Source of the DNA: Methylorubrum suomiense
GTDB lineage: Bacteria > Pseudomonadota > Alphaproteobacteria > Rhizobiales > Beijerinckiaceae
Direction of reading: 5' to 3'
Assembly (NCBI RefSeq): GCF_022179765.1
Contig: NZ_BPRE01000020.1
Span: 1 to 64,000, forward strand
Length of the DNA: 64,000 nt
The notes below the pieces were generated by a model. That model searched no databases. It had not been told where the DNA came from and saw only the letters and a list, made by a program, of their open reading frames with translations. Below are positions 6,331-12,488 of this stretch, piece after piece. Both the position numbers and the translations under genes were made by a program. Within the stretch, counting starts at the first letter, position 1. Every line of letters begins with the position of its first letter.

Positions 6331-6689
6331 GCCGCGTCCAGGGTGAGGGTCAGTGGCCTGGTGCGGGCGAACGCCGCGATCCGGGCCTGGCGCAACCGGG
6401 CCAGAACGGTCTCGTGCTCGGTCGTCATGTCGTCGTTGAGCGACGAGGGCGCCAGATCCCACACGCTGTGCAGGAAATCGTCCACAGCGTCCCTGGTGGC
6501 CTCGTCGGGGGTGGCGTGCTCCAGCGCCCCGTAGAGGCACCGGGACACGGCGTCGGGACTGCATGGGTCACAGGGTCGGCCGCTCGCGTCCCGTGCCGTG
6601 GCGCCTTGCGTCCACGAGCCCGGCAGCGAGAGGATAGCCTCCATGGTGACGAGCACGGTGTGGACGGCGTCGAGCATTGCGATCCCCAT
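6327..6689 (-). CDS. Hypothetical protein (120 aa)
   Basis: The ATG at 6689 lies inside a perfect family 2 palindrome; a second ATG at 6677 has GGGGA upstream and may be the real start (116 aa). The protein has MLDAVHTVLVTMEAILSLPG, a Cys pair (CDPCSPDAVSRCLYGAL) and a helical end. It converges on the Crp/Fnr-type gene with a four-base 3' overlap. No family recognised. Confidence 0.55.
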   Translation of the reverse strand: MGIAMLDAVHTVLVTMEAILSLPGSWTQGATARDASGRPCDPCSPDAVSRCLYGALEHATPDEATRDAVDDFLHSVWDLAPSSLNDDMTTEHETVLARLRQARIAAFARTRPLTLTLDAA

Positions 6690-6700
6690 ATCCGATATGG
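6686..6700. promoter_or_regulatory. Palindromic site at start codon, family 2
   Basis: Perfect CCATAT-CCG-ATATGG overlapping the first ATG of the 120-aa gene. Confidence 0.75.
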
Positions 6701-6817
6701 CCCGGTGACCAACGGTCAGACCACGGGCTCGTGTTCCCAGTTTGTTCTACGGTAGGCCGAGGATCGCCGGAGCGCGAGCCTGAGCAGGAGAAATCTCTCC
6801 TGCCTGTGGATAAAATC

Positions 6818-7246
6818 CTATCCGGTGCGTTCGCAGCGGAAGGTCGTGGTGTCGGCGCAGGCGTCGTAGCCCGGCGGATCGTCCGGGAACGGGTCGTGCC
6901 ACAGGCCCTGGTCGGCAACCGTCAGGGTCAGCACGGTGAGAATGACGGCAAGGCGCGCGATCAGCTCGCGGCCCTTGGGCGAGAGCGTCAGGCGTGCGCG
7001 CCTGCGGCTGTCGGGATCGGCAACGTGATCGATGAGGCCGGCACCCGTCCCGTTGAGGCGGGCAACCGTCCGGCTCGCGGTCGATTGCGGAACCGCGAGA
7101 TGCTCCTGCACCTGCTGAAGGCTCGCGGGCTCGTTGCGGGCGACGAACACGAACGCGCGGCAGTCGCGCAGCGTCAGGTTCGGGGCGATCCGCTCGAAAG
7201 CGTCGCCGAGTTCAATCAGCGTATCCGTTGGATTGGGTTGAGTCAT
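6818..7246 (-). CDS. MarR-like transcription regulator (142 aa)
   Basis: The start MTQPNPTDTLIELGD at 7246 has AGGGGG upstream. A helical lead (DCRAFVFVARNEPASL) precedes a winged HTH: LQQVQEHLAVPQSTASRTVA, then RLNGTGAGLIDH with the wing ADPDSRRRARLTLSPKGREL, which is the typical MarR wing and signature. The C-terminal dimer helix is short and followed by an odd Asp/Cys-rich tail. MarR proteins bind short palindromes as dimers, so this is one candidate binder of families 1-3. A family 1 site (7354-7368) lies about 110 bp upstream. Confidence 0.75.
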   Translation of the reverse strand: MTQPNPTDTLIELGDAFERIAPNLTLRDCRAFVFVARNEPASLQQVQEHLAVPQSTASRTVARLNGTGAGLIDHVADPDSRRRARLTLSPKGRELIARLAVILTVLTLTVADQGLWHDPFPDDPPGYDACADTTTFRCERTG

Positions 7247-7353
7247 GGCGCCCCCTAACACCGCGCGGACTCATCCGCAAACGGATTATTCACGAATTTA
7301 TGCACGGTTCGTACACCCGGTGTTCAGGCAGGCGAAGGGCTTGCGGCGTATAA

Positions 7354-7368
7354 GGTACGAAACGTACC
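7354..7368. promoter_or_regulatory. Palindromic operator-like site, family 1
   Basis: Perfect GGTACG-AAA-CGTACC, between the end of the HNH-like gene and the MarR-like gene it may control. Confidence 0.7.
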
Positions 7369-7369
7369 G

Positions 7370-8017
7370 TCAATCCTCCGCCTCGGCATAGTAGATGCTC
7401 CAGACGTGCGGCGTCACGTCGTCGGGGTGGATACCGGCCTCGCGAGCGGCGTCGGCGGGCGTCTGGTAGGGGCTCACGTCCGCCGCCCGCAGCCGTTGCA
7501 GCGCGGCCGACGGGGCGAGCCGTTCGGGGCCGGGCTCCACAGCTGGTGCGGGACGTACCGACCCGGATGCCTCTACGATCCCCAAATTCGGCCGCTGGTG
7601 GGCTTTCCGGGGTTTGCCGACACCCACGCACCGGAAACGCGGTTGGCGGCCCTCCTGGGGCAGGCTGTGGTGCGGGCTCACGCACAGGTCGTTGGCGCAC
7701 CGCTTCAGAAAGGGCACGGACTTCACCGGCTGCCGGTTCGCGCTCGCGTAGACCACGCGGTTGGCGGGCACGGCATAGCCATACTCGGGAGACCGGACCA
7801 TCGGCGTGTCGCGGTCGTTTCGGTAGGCGCCGGGCGACAGGCGGGCGCCGTCGTAGTCCGGGCCCGGCACGAAGTGACGGAAGCGGCTGCGGGCGCGCTT
7901 GACGGTCCCGGTCCACAGCCAGCAGGCGGCCGTTTCGTCGCCCTCGGGTCCGGTTTCGAGGAGAATTTTATTCTGAAGCCTGGGTGGGAGGCTGGTGAGG
8001 GGCAGGGGCTCGGGCAT
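7370..8017 (-). CDS. HNH-nuclease-like protein (215 aa), possibly degenerate
   Basis: The middle shows the layout of a phage HNH_3-type domain: CWLWTG near the start, GYAVPANRVVYASANR where active enzymes have a His before Arg-Val, and CANDLCVSPHH as the C-x4-C-x-x-P-x-H end. The His of the first HNH position appears to be Asn here, so catalysis is doubtful. The C-terminus (PYQTPADAAREAGIHPDDV) resembles a small DNA-binding helix pair. The start codon at 8017 lies one base after a family 1 palindrome, leaving no room for a normal ribosome site. Confidence 0.6.
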   Translation of the reverse strand: MPEPLPLTSLPPRLQNKILLETGPEGDETAACWLWTGTVKRARSRFRHFVPGPDYDGARLSPGAYRNDRDTPMVRSPEYGYAVPANRVVYASANRQPVKSVPFLKRCANDLCVSPHHSLPQEGRQPRFRCVGVGKPRKAHQRPNLGIVEASGSVRPAPAVEPGPERLAPSAALQRLRAADVSPYQTPADAAREAGIHPDDVTPHVWSIYYAEAED

Positions 8018-8018
8018 G

Positions 8019-8033
8019 GGTACGATCCGTACT
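8019..8033. promoter_or_regulatory. Palindromic operator-like site, family 1
   Basis: GGTACG-ATC-CGTACT, abutting the ATG of the HNH-like gene at 8017. Confidence 0.65.
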
Positions 8034-8103
8034 GTGGTGCGGGCTCGCGGGCGGTCGAAAAATGTAGGTGGACACCAAGGGGTAATTGACCCCTATAGGC
8101 ACT

Positions 8104-8144
8104 AAGACATTGCGCAATTTTTTGCACTTTTTGCGCTATGTCTT
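8104..8144. repeat. Long hairpin in the origin-like region
   Basis: A 14-bp stem (8104-8117 with 8131-8144, one mismatch) around a 13-base T-rich loop. Confidence 0.65.
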
Positions 8145-8377
8145 TGCCGTCGGGGAAGTCGTTTTCTCTTGGAGTCCACCTACTTTTTTACTCCCACCAC
8201 TCTAGGGAGAAAAATAGAATAAAAACAATATCTTAAAGGTGGGTCCAATTTTGACCTCCTACATCCGCCACCCACACCACGGTCTGGCCCGCGAGCGAGC
8301 CGAAATCGTGTCGGATCGGTAACACTGGTGCATGCGCGTAACGCTGGTGCCTATCGGCAACACGCGCGTTTTGCGCT

Positions 8378-8412
8378 GACCACCTACGGTACGAAGCGTA
8401 CTGTAGGTGGTC
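8378..8412. promoter_or_regulatory. Extended palindrome containing a family 1 site
   Basis: Arms GACCACCTAC and GTAGGTGGTC enclose GGTACG-AAG-CGTACT (8388-8402). The right arm also forms part of the 19-bp inverted repeat 8245-8263/8402-8420. Confidence 0.65.
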
Positions 8413-8512
8413 AAAATTGGCCAGCGATACCGGGCGCGAGCCACTCGGCGAAGGCGAGCCAGGCGAGGAGCCAAACCGTGGTGATGGGGAAGATTATTCT
8501 ACACATGGCCAT
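8411..8512 (-). CDS. Tiny membrane protein (33 aa)
   Basis: A 34-codon frame starts at the ATG of a perfect family 2 palindrome and runs MAMCRIIFPITTVWLLAWLA, then FAEWLAPGIAGQF. It has a single hydrophobic, Trp-rich helix with a short basic start, so it would insert in the inner membrane. The stop lies at the edge of the origin-like repeats. A similar tiny membrane peptide starts beside a family 1 palindrome at 15860. It could act in superinfection exclusion or as a lysis modulator, but this is a guess. Confidence 0.5.
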   Translation of the reverse strand: MAMCRIIFPITTVWLLAWLAFAEWLAPGIAGQF

Positions 8513-8523
8513 ATCCGATATGG
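8509..8523. promoter_or_regulatory. Palindromic site at start codon, family 2
   Basis: Perfect CCATAT-CCG-ATATGG containing the ATG (8512) of the 33-aa membrane peptide. Confidence 0.75.
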
Positions 8524-8561
8524 TTCGAGGGTTGGTGGTCCTGTGGCGTAGAACCAGGCGG

Positions 8562-8903
8562 CTATCGCGGTAATGTGCCCCTCCTCGGCTTCTCGCGCCC
8601 GGCCTGCACGTCGGCCGGGTAGCGGCGCTTGGGTTCGGTGAAGCGTTCGCCACCCTTGGCGCCCGCATGCATGCCGCCCACCGGCTCCGCGAGCGCGTCG
8701 CGGATCTGGCGCTCACGGGCGAACTGGTGGCGTTGCTGGCGCACGGTGCGCTCGTAGAGCGCGCGGCGCGGATCGTCGGCCGGGAGTTCGGCCATGCGCA
8801 GCCGTAGCGTCGCGAGCGAAGCCGGCGGCGGCAGCTGGTGAGACACCGGGCCGGGCTCGTGACGCATGAGGCCGAGGGCGAACTCAGGATTGGCGTGGGC
8901 CAT
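8562..8903 (-). CDS. Hypothetical basic protein (113 aa)
   Basis: The start MAHANPEFALGLMRHEPGP at 8903 is favoured by GGAG 9 bases upstream, which directly follows a family 2 palindrome. It is a helical body rich in Arg, Gln and Glu (ALYERTVRQQRHQFARERQI) with a basic C-terminus (EPKRRYPADVQAGREKPRR). A nucleic-acid-binding role is plausible; no family recognised. Confidence 0.55.
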   Translation of the reverse strand: MAHANPEFALGLMRHEPGPVSHQLPPPASLATLRLRMAELPADDPRRALYERTVRQQRHQFARERQIRDALAEPVGGMHAGAKGGERFTEPKRRYPADVQAGREKPRRGTLPR

Positions 8904-8913
8904 GGGGAACGCT

Positions 8914-8928
8914 CCATATTCGATATGG
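8914..8928. promoter_or_regulatory. Palindromic site, family 2
   Basis: Perfect CCATAT-TCG-ATATGG immediately 5' of the ribosome site of the 113-aa gene. Here the site precedes the ribosome site instead of containing the start codon. Confidence 0.75.
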
Positions 8929-8959
8929 CTGGGCGGACGTGCGCAGGTACGCGCGCACG

Positions 8960-8994
8960 GGTGCGCGCTCCGGGAGTGACCCAGAGCGCGCACC
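8960..8994. repeat. Strong intergenic hairpin
   Basis: A perfect 11-bp inverted repeat GGTGCGCGCTC / GAGCGCGCACC with a 13-base loop between two reverse genes. A second GC hairpin follows at about 9014-9031. There is no T-run, so RNA processing or factor-dependent termination is more likely than intrinsic termination. Confidence 0.55.
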
Positions 8995-9035
8995 GATGCG
9001 CGAGGTGGTGCGGGCGCCCCCGTAGGGGCGCGGGG

Positions 9036-9221
9036 CTAGCAGAACTCGGCGTAGGCGAAGAGGACGCGCTGGCCGCGCCACCGGGCGCAGAAGCCGACAC
9101 CGAACTCATGGCCGAGCCGGACCGCCTCGGGCCAGGCATAGCGATGGGTGCAGCGCGGGGCGCGGCGCAGGGCGCGCTCCAGGATCCGGCCGAGCCGGGG
9201 CGAAAGCTCAATGGCAGTCAT
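9036..9221 (-). CDS. Small hypothetical protein (61 aa)
   Basis: The ATG at 9221 is the last ATG of a family 2 palindrome, with CGGAG 5' of the palindrome. The protein is MTAIELSPRLGRILERALRR, then a compact basic domain ending RGQRVLFAYAEFC. No family recognised. Confidence 0.55.
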   Translation of the reverse strand: MTAIELSPRLGRILERALRRAPRCTHRYAWPEAVRLGHEFGVGFCARWRGQRVLFAYAEFC

Positions 9222-9232
9222 ATCGGATATGG
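9218..9232. promoter_or_regulatory. Palindromic site at start codon, family 2
   Basis: TCATAT-CGG-ATATGG containing the start codon (9221) of the 61-aa gene. Confidence 0.75.
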
Positions 9233-9287
9233 CTCCGCGAGGGGTGGCCGCACCAGGCACGGGGCCCGGTGCGGGAGGGGTTGAGGC

Positions 9288-10022
9288 TTAGGCCGCCTTC
9301 CGGTTGAAATGGGCCGCGAGGGCCGACTTGGCATCGACCGTGGCGTTGTCCGCCACAACCGGAGCCACCTTGTCGGCAGGGCGCGCCTTGGCCGCTTCCA
9401 GCTCACCGAGCCGGGTGTTGGTGGCCTTCACCACGTCCAGGAGCTGGCCATCGGTGAGGGTGCCGAGCATCGCCAGGATGGCCGCCACCGGGTCCGCCGG
9501 GCCCGCGGTGCCCATATCGGATATGGTGGAACTGTCCGCCGCGTTGCCAGCGAAGAAGGCCGCCGCCGCCCCGGCCCCCTTGGCCAGCGCCTTAGCCTTG
9601 GCCTCGGCCGCCTTGGCCGCCTTGGCCGCCGCCTTGTCCAGCGGCTCGAATACGCCAGCCGTCGACCATGCCCGGATGTCCGAGCCCGAGGTGATGTTCA
9701 GTCCCTCGTACAGGGTCCGCACCCCGTCGACCGCAGCTTCCGCATCCATATCGAATATGGCCGCGACCTCATCGGGGGCGTGCTGGCGGAACATGCCCGC
9801 CGCCGCCTCTACGCCCTTGACGTAGCTTTCCCAGGTGTTCTTGGCGATCACGCCGGTATCGGCCGCGCGGCCCGACAGGTGACGGCGAATTTCCTTCGGA
9901 TCGCGACCCGAGTTCATCATGAACAGAAGGGTGAAGGCCGAGTAAGCGTGCATGCGCAGGCTTTCGGAGCCGACCAGGGATGCGAAGCCGATGTCCGCAA
10001 CGGTGCCGTTGTTGAGCGCCAT
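9288..10022 (-). CDS. Hypothetical protein with Ala/Lys-rich linker (244 aa)
   Basis: Starts MALNNGTVADIGFASLVGSE. An alpha-helical N-terminal domain (residues about 20-120) includes MNSGRDPKEIRRHLSGRAAD and a further helical pair. A long Ala/Lys/Glu coiled linker (DKAAAKAAKAAEAKAKALAK) and a C-terminal helical domain (AKARPADKVAPVV) follow. The coding sequence contains two more family 2 palindromes (9512-9526, 9746-9760), read in frame as ISDM and IFDM. The layout (domain, charged linker, domain) would suit a DNA-binding or partition accessory protein, but no family is recognised. Confidence 0.6.
   Translation of the reverse strand: MALNNGTVADIGFASLVGSESLRMHAYSAFTLLFMMNSGRDPKEIRRHLSGRAADTGVIAKNTWESYVKGVEAAAGMFRQHAPDEVAAIFDMDAEAAVDGVRTLYEGLNITSGSDIRAWSTAGVFEPLDKAAAKAAKAAEAKAKALAKGAGAAAAFFAGNAADSSTISDMGTAGPADPVAAILAMLGTLTDGQLLDVVKATNTRLGELEAAKARPADKVAPVVADNATVDAKSALAAHFNRKAA
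9512..9526. promoter_or_regulatory. Palindrome inside coding sequence, family 2
   Basis: Perfect CCATAT-CGG-ATATGG within the 244-aa gene (codons for ISDM). No gene start is evident at this ATG. Confidence 0.5.
9746..9760. promoter_or_regulatory. Palindrome inside coding sequence, family 2
   Basis: Perfect CCATAT-CGA-ATATGG within the 244-aa gene (codons for IFDM), 234 bp from the copy at 9512. Confidence 0.5.
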
Positions 10023-10472
10023 GGTAATCACCAAGTGTTAGCCCGCCGGGGCGGGGAGGGGACCATATTCGATATGGTCAGAAGCGGCAGAGACAAGACG
10101 CACCTCGGGCATAGTCCCCCCGTGGGGGCCGTCCCTCAGTCCCTAGTCCTTATCTCCTCTCTACCTGTACTGACTATAGGGGCTGGCGCAGCACAACGCA
10201 ACACAAATATTCTTGAGGAATACAGTCTCTTATCAAGAAAACATAATAGTCACTGTCAAGCATAATCAGCAATGGGTGGGTGCTTTTTTGTGGATTTGTG
10301 GGCCCGGTGTTAAACACTATGTGACTTTTATTCTCCGGGAAATTTTCAATATTTGGGTACTAGCAGATCTATACTTGCGGGGCAAGAGGCCGCCACACCA
10401 CCCGCAGACCCTGCACCGGGATCGGGAGTGGAGGTTGCACCGGGTCTAGGCGCGCGGCTACGGTGCAGCCCC
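10023..10472. other. AT-rich intergenic region, 450 bp
   Basis: Divergent region between the 244-aa reverse gene and the forward exported-protein gene. It contains a perfect family 2 palindrome (10063-10077), an inverted repeat TTCTTGA (10210-10216) / TCAAGAA (10233-10239) and long A+T-rich stretches at about 10200-10265 and 10310-10375. The composition differs sharply from neighbouring DNA, and promoters are likely here. No credible gene seen. Confidence 0.45.
10063..10077. promoter_or_regulatory. Palindromic site, family 2
   Basis: CCATAT-TCG-ATATGG, extending to a perfect 19-bp dyad GACCATATTCGATATGGTC, 41 bp upstream of the 244-aa gene. Confidence 0.75.
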
Positions 10473-10826
10473 ATGAGAGCGATCCTGATCCTGCTGGCGA
10501 GCACTGTCGTGGCCGGGGCCGAGCCGGCCTCGCGCGCTGACCGGGCCTTGGTGGTGGCGTGGGCCAAGGGCTTCTTCGCCGACCCCTACTCCCTGCGCTC
10601 CACCGAGATCAGCGACCGGACTGTGGTGAACGGGGTGTCTGTGCTCTGCGTCGCGTTCAACGCCCGCAACCTCGCCGGGGGCTATGCCGGGATCTACCGC
10701 AAGCCGTTCGAGATCACCCCGGCCGGGCTCGTGCCGGGTGAGCGTAGCTACCGCGTGAACACGGAAACCTGCTACGCCCCCCAGATCACGATGCGACCGT
10801 TCCCCGAGCTGTCTGCGATCAAGTAG
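10473..10826 (+). CDS. Small exported protein (117 aa), probable moron
   Basis: The N-terminus MRAILILLASTVVAGAEPAS is a signal peptide with a likely cut after the Ala-Gly-Ala region. The mature part has FFADPYSLRSTEISD, a CVAFNARNLAGGYAGIY stretch and a second Cys (TETCYAPQ), so a disulfide is possible. Similar DPYS-(V/I/L)RDAEI exported proteins are common in Hyphomicrobiales genomes (recall). A lone forward gene between leftward operons, preceded by AT-rich DNA, is typical of a moron expressed from a prophage. A periplasmic role such as lysogenic conversion is inference. Confidence 0.65.
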   Translation: MRAILILLASTVVAGAEPASRADRALVVAWAKGFFADPYSLRSTEISDRTVVNGVSVLCVAFNARNLAGGYAGIYRKPFEITPAGLVPGERSYRVNTETCYAPQITMRPFPELSAIK

Positions 10827-10830
10827 ATAG

Positions 10831-11172
10831 CTATTTGCGACGTTTCCCAAAGGTCGGGTCGTCGCTGTCGAGGAGCCGCTGCGCCGCCGCGACGAAGAAC
10901 GCCGCCCGCTGCTGGTGCGCTCGCTGGCACACCTCGTTGATGTCGCCGAGCATCTCGGTCGGCAGAGTGATCGTCAGCTGCCGCCGGTTGGCGCCGGCCG
11001 CCAGGCCCATGCCGTAGGCCGCGCCCGCCTTCGGGCCGGGCTTCGACTTCGCTGCCGGAGCCGCCTTCGCCTGCTGATCCGGGGCTCGGCTGATCGCCCG
11101 CTCGAACGCGGCCTCTTCCTCCTGCTCGCTGCGCTCCACGCGCGCCTTCGGGGGACGGGTGTTGAGGGCCAT
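10831..11172 (-). CDS. Ribbon-helix-helix partner of ParA (113 aa)
   Basis: A disordered, charged N-terminus with AAPAAKSKPGPKAGAAYG leads to a C-terminal ribbon-helix-helix fold: strand RRQLTITLPTEML, helix GDINEVCQRAHQQ and helix AAFFVAAAQRLLD. A small RHH protein directly after parA (4-bp gap) fits the type Ib ParG/Omega-like centromere-binding proteins. Its N-terminal tail could stimulate ParA ATPase through an Arg, as known for ParG. It converges on the exported-protein gene with a 4-bp gap. Confidence 0.75.
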   Translation of the reverse strand: MALNTRPPKARVERSEQEEEAAFERAISRAPDQQAKAAPAAKSKPGPKAGAAYGMGLAAGANRRQLTITLPTEMLGDINEVCQRAHQQRAAFFVAAAQRLLDSDDPTFGKRRK

Positions 11173-11176
11173 CGTT

Positions 11177-11836
11177 CTAATTCCCTTCCGATTGATCGAA
11201 GATAGCTTTCACCAACCGATCCAGCTCGCCGACCGCCTTCGCGTCCGGCGAGGGCTGCTCGGCCACGCCCCTCCCCTCGCTGCTCGATGAGGAGAAGGCC
11301 TTGCGCTTGACGAGCTGCGCGTCGAGGAGGCGGAACGCCTCGATCTGGCGCACCGCCTCCTGGGCCTCGTGGTTGTCGGCCGACCGCTCGCGAGGCTCGG
11401 CCTGGTTCATGACGGCGAGCGCCAGGAGGCCGTCGCGCTCGGCCGAGATGTCCGTGATGACCTGGGCCATGTCGTGCATCGCCCACAGATCGAACGACAT
11501 GGGCGCGAACGGGACCACGACCTTGTCGGCGAGCATGAGAGCGGCCCGGAGAGCGCCCGTGTCGCGCCCGCCGACGTCGATGATGATCTCGTCGTAGTTC
11601 TCACGCTGCTGCTTGACCTGGCTGCGCAGCTGGCGCGGGTCCGAGAACGAGGAGCAGGCGAGCGCCGGCTCCAGCTCGGCGTCGGCGCGGAACTGGATGG
11701 CCGAGGAGGCCGTCCCCTGGATGTCAGCGTCCACGATCCAGACCCGCTGCCCTGCCCTCGCACGCGCGATGGCGATCTGAACCGCCAGCGTGGTCTTGCC
11801 GACCCCGCCTTTGGTGTTGCCGACGACCACAATCAT
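11177..11836 (-). CDS. parA: ParA-type partition ATPase (219 aa)
   Basis: The N-terminal deviant Walker A motif is GNTKGGVGKTT at residues 6-16. It is followed by VWIVDADIQGTASS (Walker A-prime region), then IIIDVGGRD and VVVPFAPMSFDLWAM. The length of about 220 residues with no N-terminal HTH is typical of small plasmid ParA (type Ib). Together with the RHH gene downstream it forms a partition operon. Family 1 sites are scattered, and one copy lies 73 bp upstream. Its presence implies low-copy extrachromosomal maintenance. Confidence 0.85.
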   Translation of the reverse strand: MIVVVGNTKGGVGKTTLAVQIAIARARAGQRVWIVDADIQGTASSAIQFRADAELEPALACSSFSDPRQLRSQVKQQRENYDEIIIDVGGRDTGALRAALMLADKVVVPFAPMSFDLWAMHDMAQVITDISAERDGLLALAVMNQAEPRERSADNHEAQEAVRQIEAFRLLDAQLVKRKAFSSSSSEGRGVAEQPSPDAKAVGELDRLVKAIFDQSEGN

Positions 11837-11909
11837 CTCGAACCTCGCAGAAACCTAGCCCAGACCCATCAGATAGCTTACTCCGAGCACTGCTAGCAAA
11901 TCAAAAATC

Positions 11910-11924
11910 GGTACGATGCGTACC
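11910..11924. promoter_or_regulatory. Palindromic operator-like site, family 1
   Basis: Perfect GGTACG-ATG-CGTACC upstream of parA; it could be a parA operator or a centromere element. Confidence 0.7.
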
Positions 11925-12040
11925 AATGTTCAATTGCGTCCAGGAGGTGTCAGAACTATCTACGAGGTGCTGCAACACCCTCGCAGTCAGGCCCGGACAT
12001 CGGCCCCCGGCAGGCTTAGACCCCCTGCCGGGGGTCTTTT
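11925..12040 (+). ncRNA. Candidate small RNA ending in a terminator
   Basis: A roughly 115-base stretch between the palindrome at 11910 and the terminator at 12018-12040 contains an internal hairpin (CGAGGTG with CACCCTCG, about 11960-11981) and no convincing reading frame. It runs antisense to the parA leader direction. No clear promoter is visible, so the 5' end is a guess. Confidence 0.3.
12018..12040 (+). terminator. Rho-independent terminator, forward strand
   Basis: A perfect 8-bp stem AGACCCCC / GGGGGTCT with a 4-base loop, continuing into TTT. It ends forward transcription upstream of parA although no forward gene precedes it. Confidence 0.8.
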
Positions 12041-12116
12041 CGCGTTTTGGGGCCAGAAATCGCGCAAAAACCGCTGATTTTGCTCTGAAATACGTCGAAA
12101 ATATCTATTTCACGCA

Positions 12117-12143
12117 TGAAAAAGCCCGCTGAAGCGGGCTTTC
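12117..12143 (-). terminator. Rho-independent terminator, reverse strand
   Basis: The hairpin AAAGCCCGC-TGAA-GCGGGCTTT, read leftward, ends in TTTTTC. It closes the leftward operon whose last gene ends at 12164. Confidence 0.75.
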
Positions 12144-12163
12144 CCGGACCCCATCGAGGCCGT

Positions 12164-12463
12164 TTAGGCGACCTTCTTCTCCGGTGCCGGCTTCGCCGGG
12201 GCCGACTTGAGCGGGCTCTGCTTCTCCAGCACCGCCAGGAACTCCTCGTGGCCGGGCGCGCCGACCGCCAGGAAGCGCAGACCGTTCTCGCCGGGGAGCG
12301 AGAAGCGCACGCCGTCGCCCTCCGTGGTGTAGGCGGTGGCCTGGAACTCTTCGCCCGAGGCCTCGTCGGTCACCATGAGGAGACCGTCCTTCATCCGGGC
12401 CGACCACCGGGGTTCGCCGGCCGCCTCCAGCTCGTGCGCGTGCCGTACCTTACGCTCTGCCAT
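12164..12463 (-). CDS. Hypothetical beta-rich protein (99 aa)
   Basis: Starts MAERKVRHAHELEAAGEP. The middle shows alternating strands (GLLMVTDEASGEEFQATAY, GVRFSLPGENGLRFLAVG), and the tail is Ala/Pro/Lys-rich (LKSAPAKPAPEKKVA). The start lies 3 bases from a near-perfect family 1 palindrome that replaces the usual ribosome-binding space. It is the last gene of the primase operon, ending at a terminator. Function unknown. Confidence 0.55.
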   Translation of the reverse strand: MAERKVRHAHELEAAGEPRWSARMKDGLLMVTDEASGEEFQATAYTTEGDGVRFSLPGENGLRFLAVGAPGHEEFLAVLEKQSPLKSAPAKPAPEKKVA

Positions 12464-12466
12464 GTC

Positions 12467-12481
12467 TGTACCTTTCGTACC
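12467..12481. promoter_or_regulatory. Palindromic operator-like site, family 1
   Basis: TGTACC-TTT-CGTACC, an imperfect copy directly before the start codon of the 99-aa gene. Confidence 0.55.
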
Positions 12482-12488
12482 GTCCGCG

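Larger units (their letters stand above)
8018..8410. other. Candidate replication origin or complex control region
   Basis: Without genes but dense in repeats. GTAGGTGGAC (8064-8073) pairs with GTCCACCTAC (8174-8183), and each arm is flanked by an A or T run. A 14-bp hairpin with one mismatch spans 8104-8144. An AT-rich segment covers about 8206-8235. A 19-bp inverted repeat (8245-8263 with 8402-8420) has one mismatch. Direct repeats GTAACACTGGTGC and GTAACGCTGGTGC start at 8319 and 8338. A 35-base perfect-armed hairpin at 8378-8412 contains a family 1 site. Such nested repeats next to AT-rich DNA are typical of phage or plasmid origins (inference). Confidence 0.5.
11837..12163. other. Intergenic region upstream of parA, 327 bp
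   Basis: It contains a family 1 palindrome (11910-11924), a possible short forward transcript (about 11925-12040) that ends in a strong terminator, and a second hairpin terminator serving the reverse gene to the right (12117-12143). No repeat array typical of a plasmid centromere is evident. Confidence 0.45.

Noticed and set aside
10213..10449. 78-codon forward reading frame in the AT-rich intergenic region
   Set aside because: No ribosome site, odd composition and end in a region shared with the exported-protein leader.
11926..12132. 68-codon forward reading frame upstream of parA
   Set aside because: It runs through a strong terminator at 12018-12040, so it could not be a normal coding transcript.
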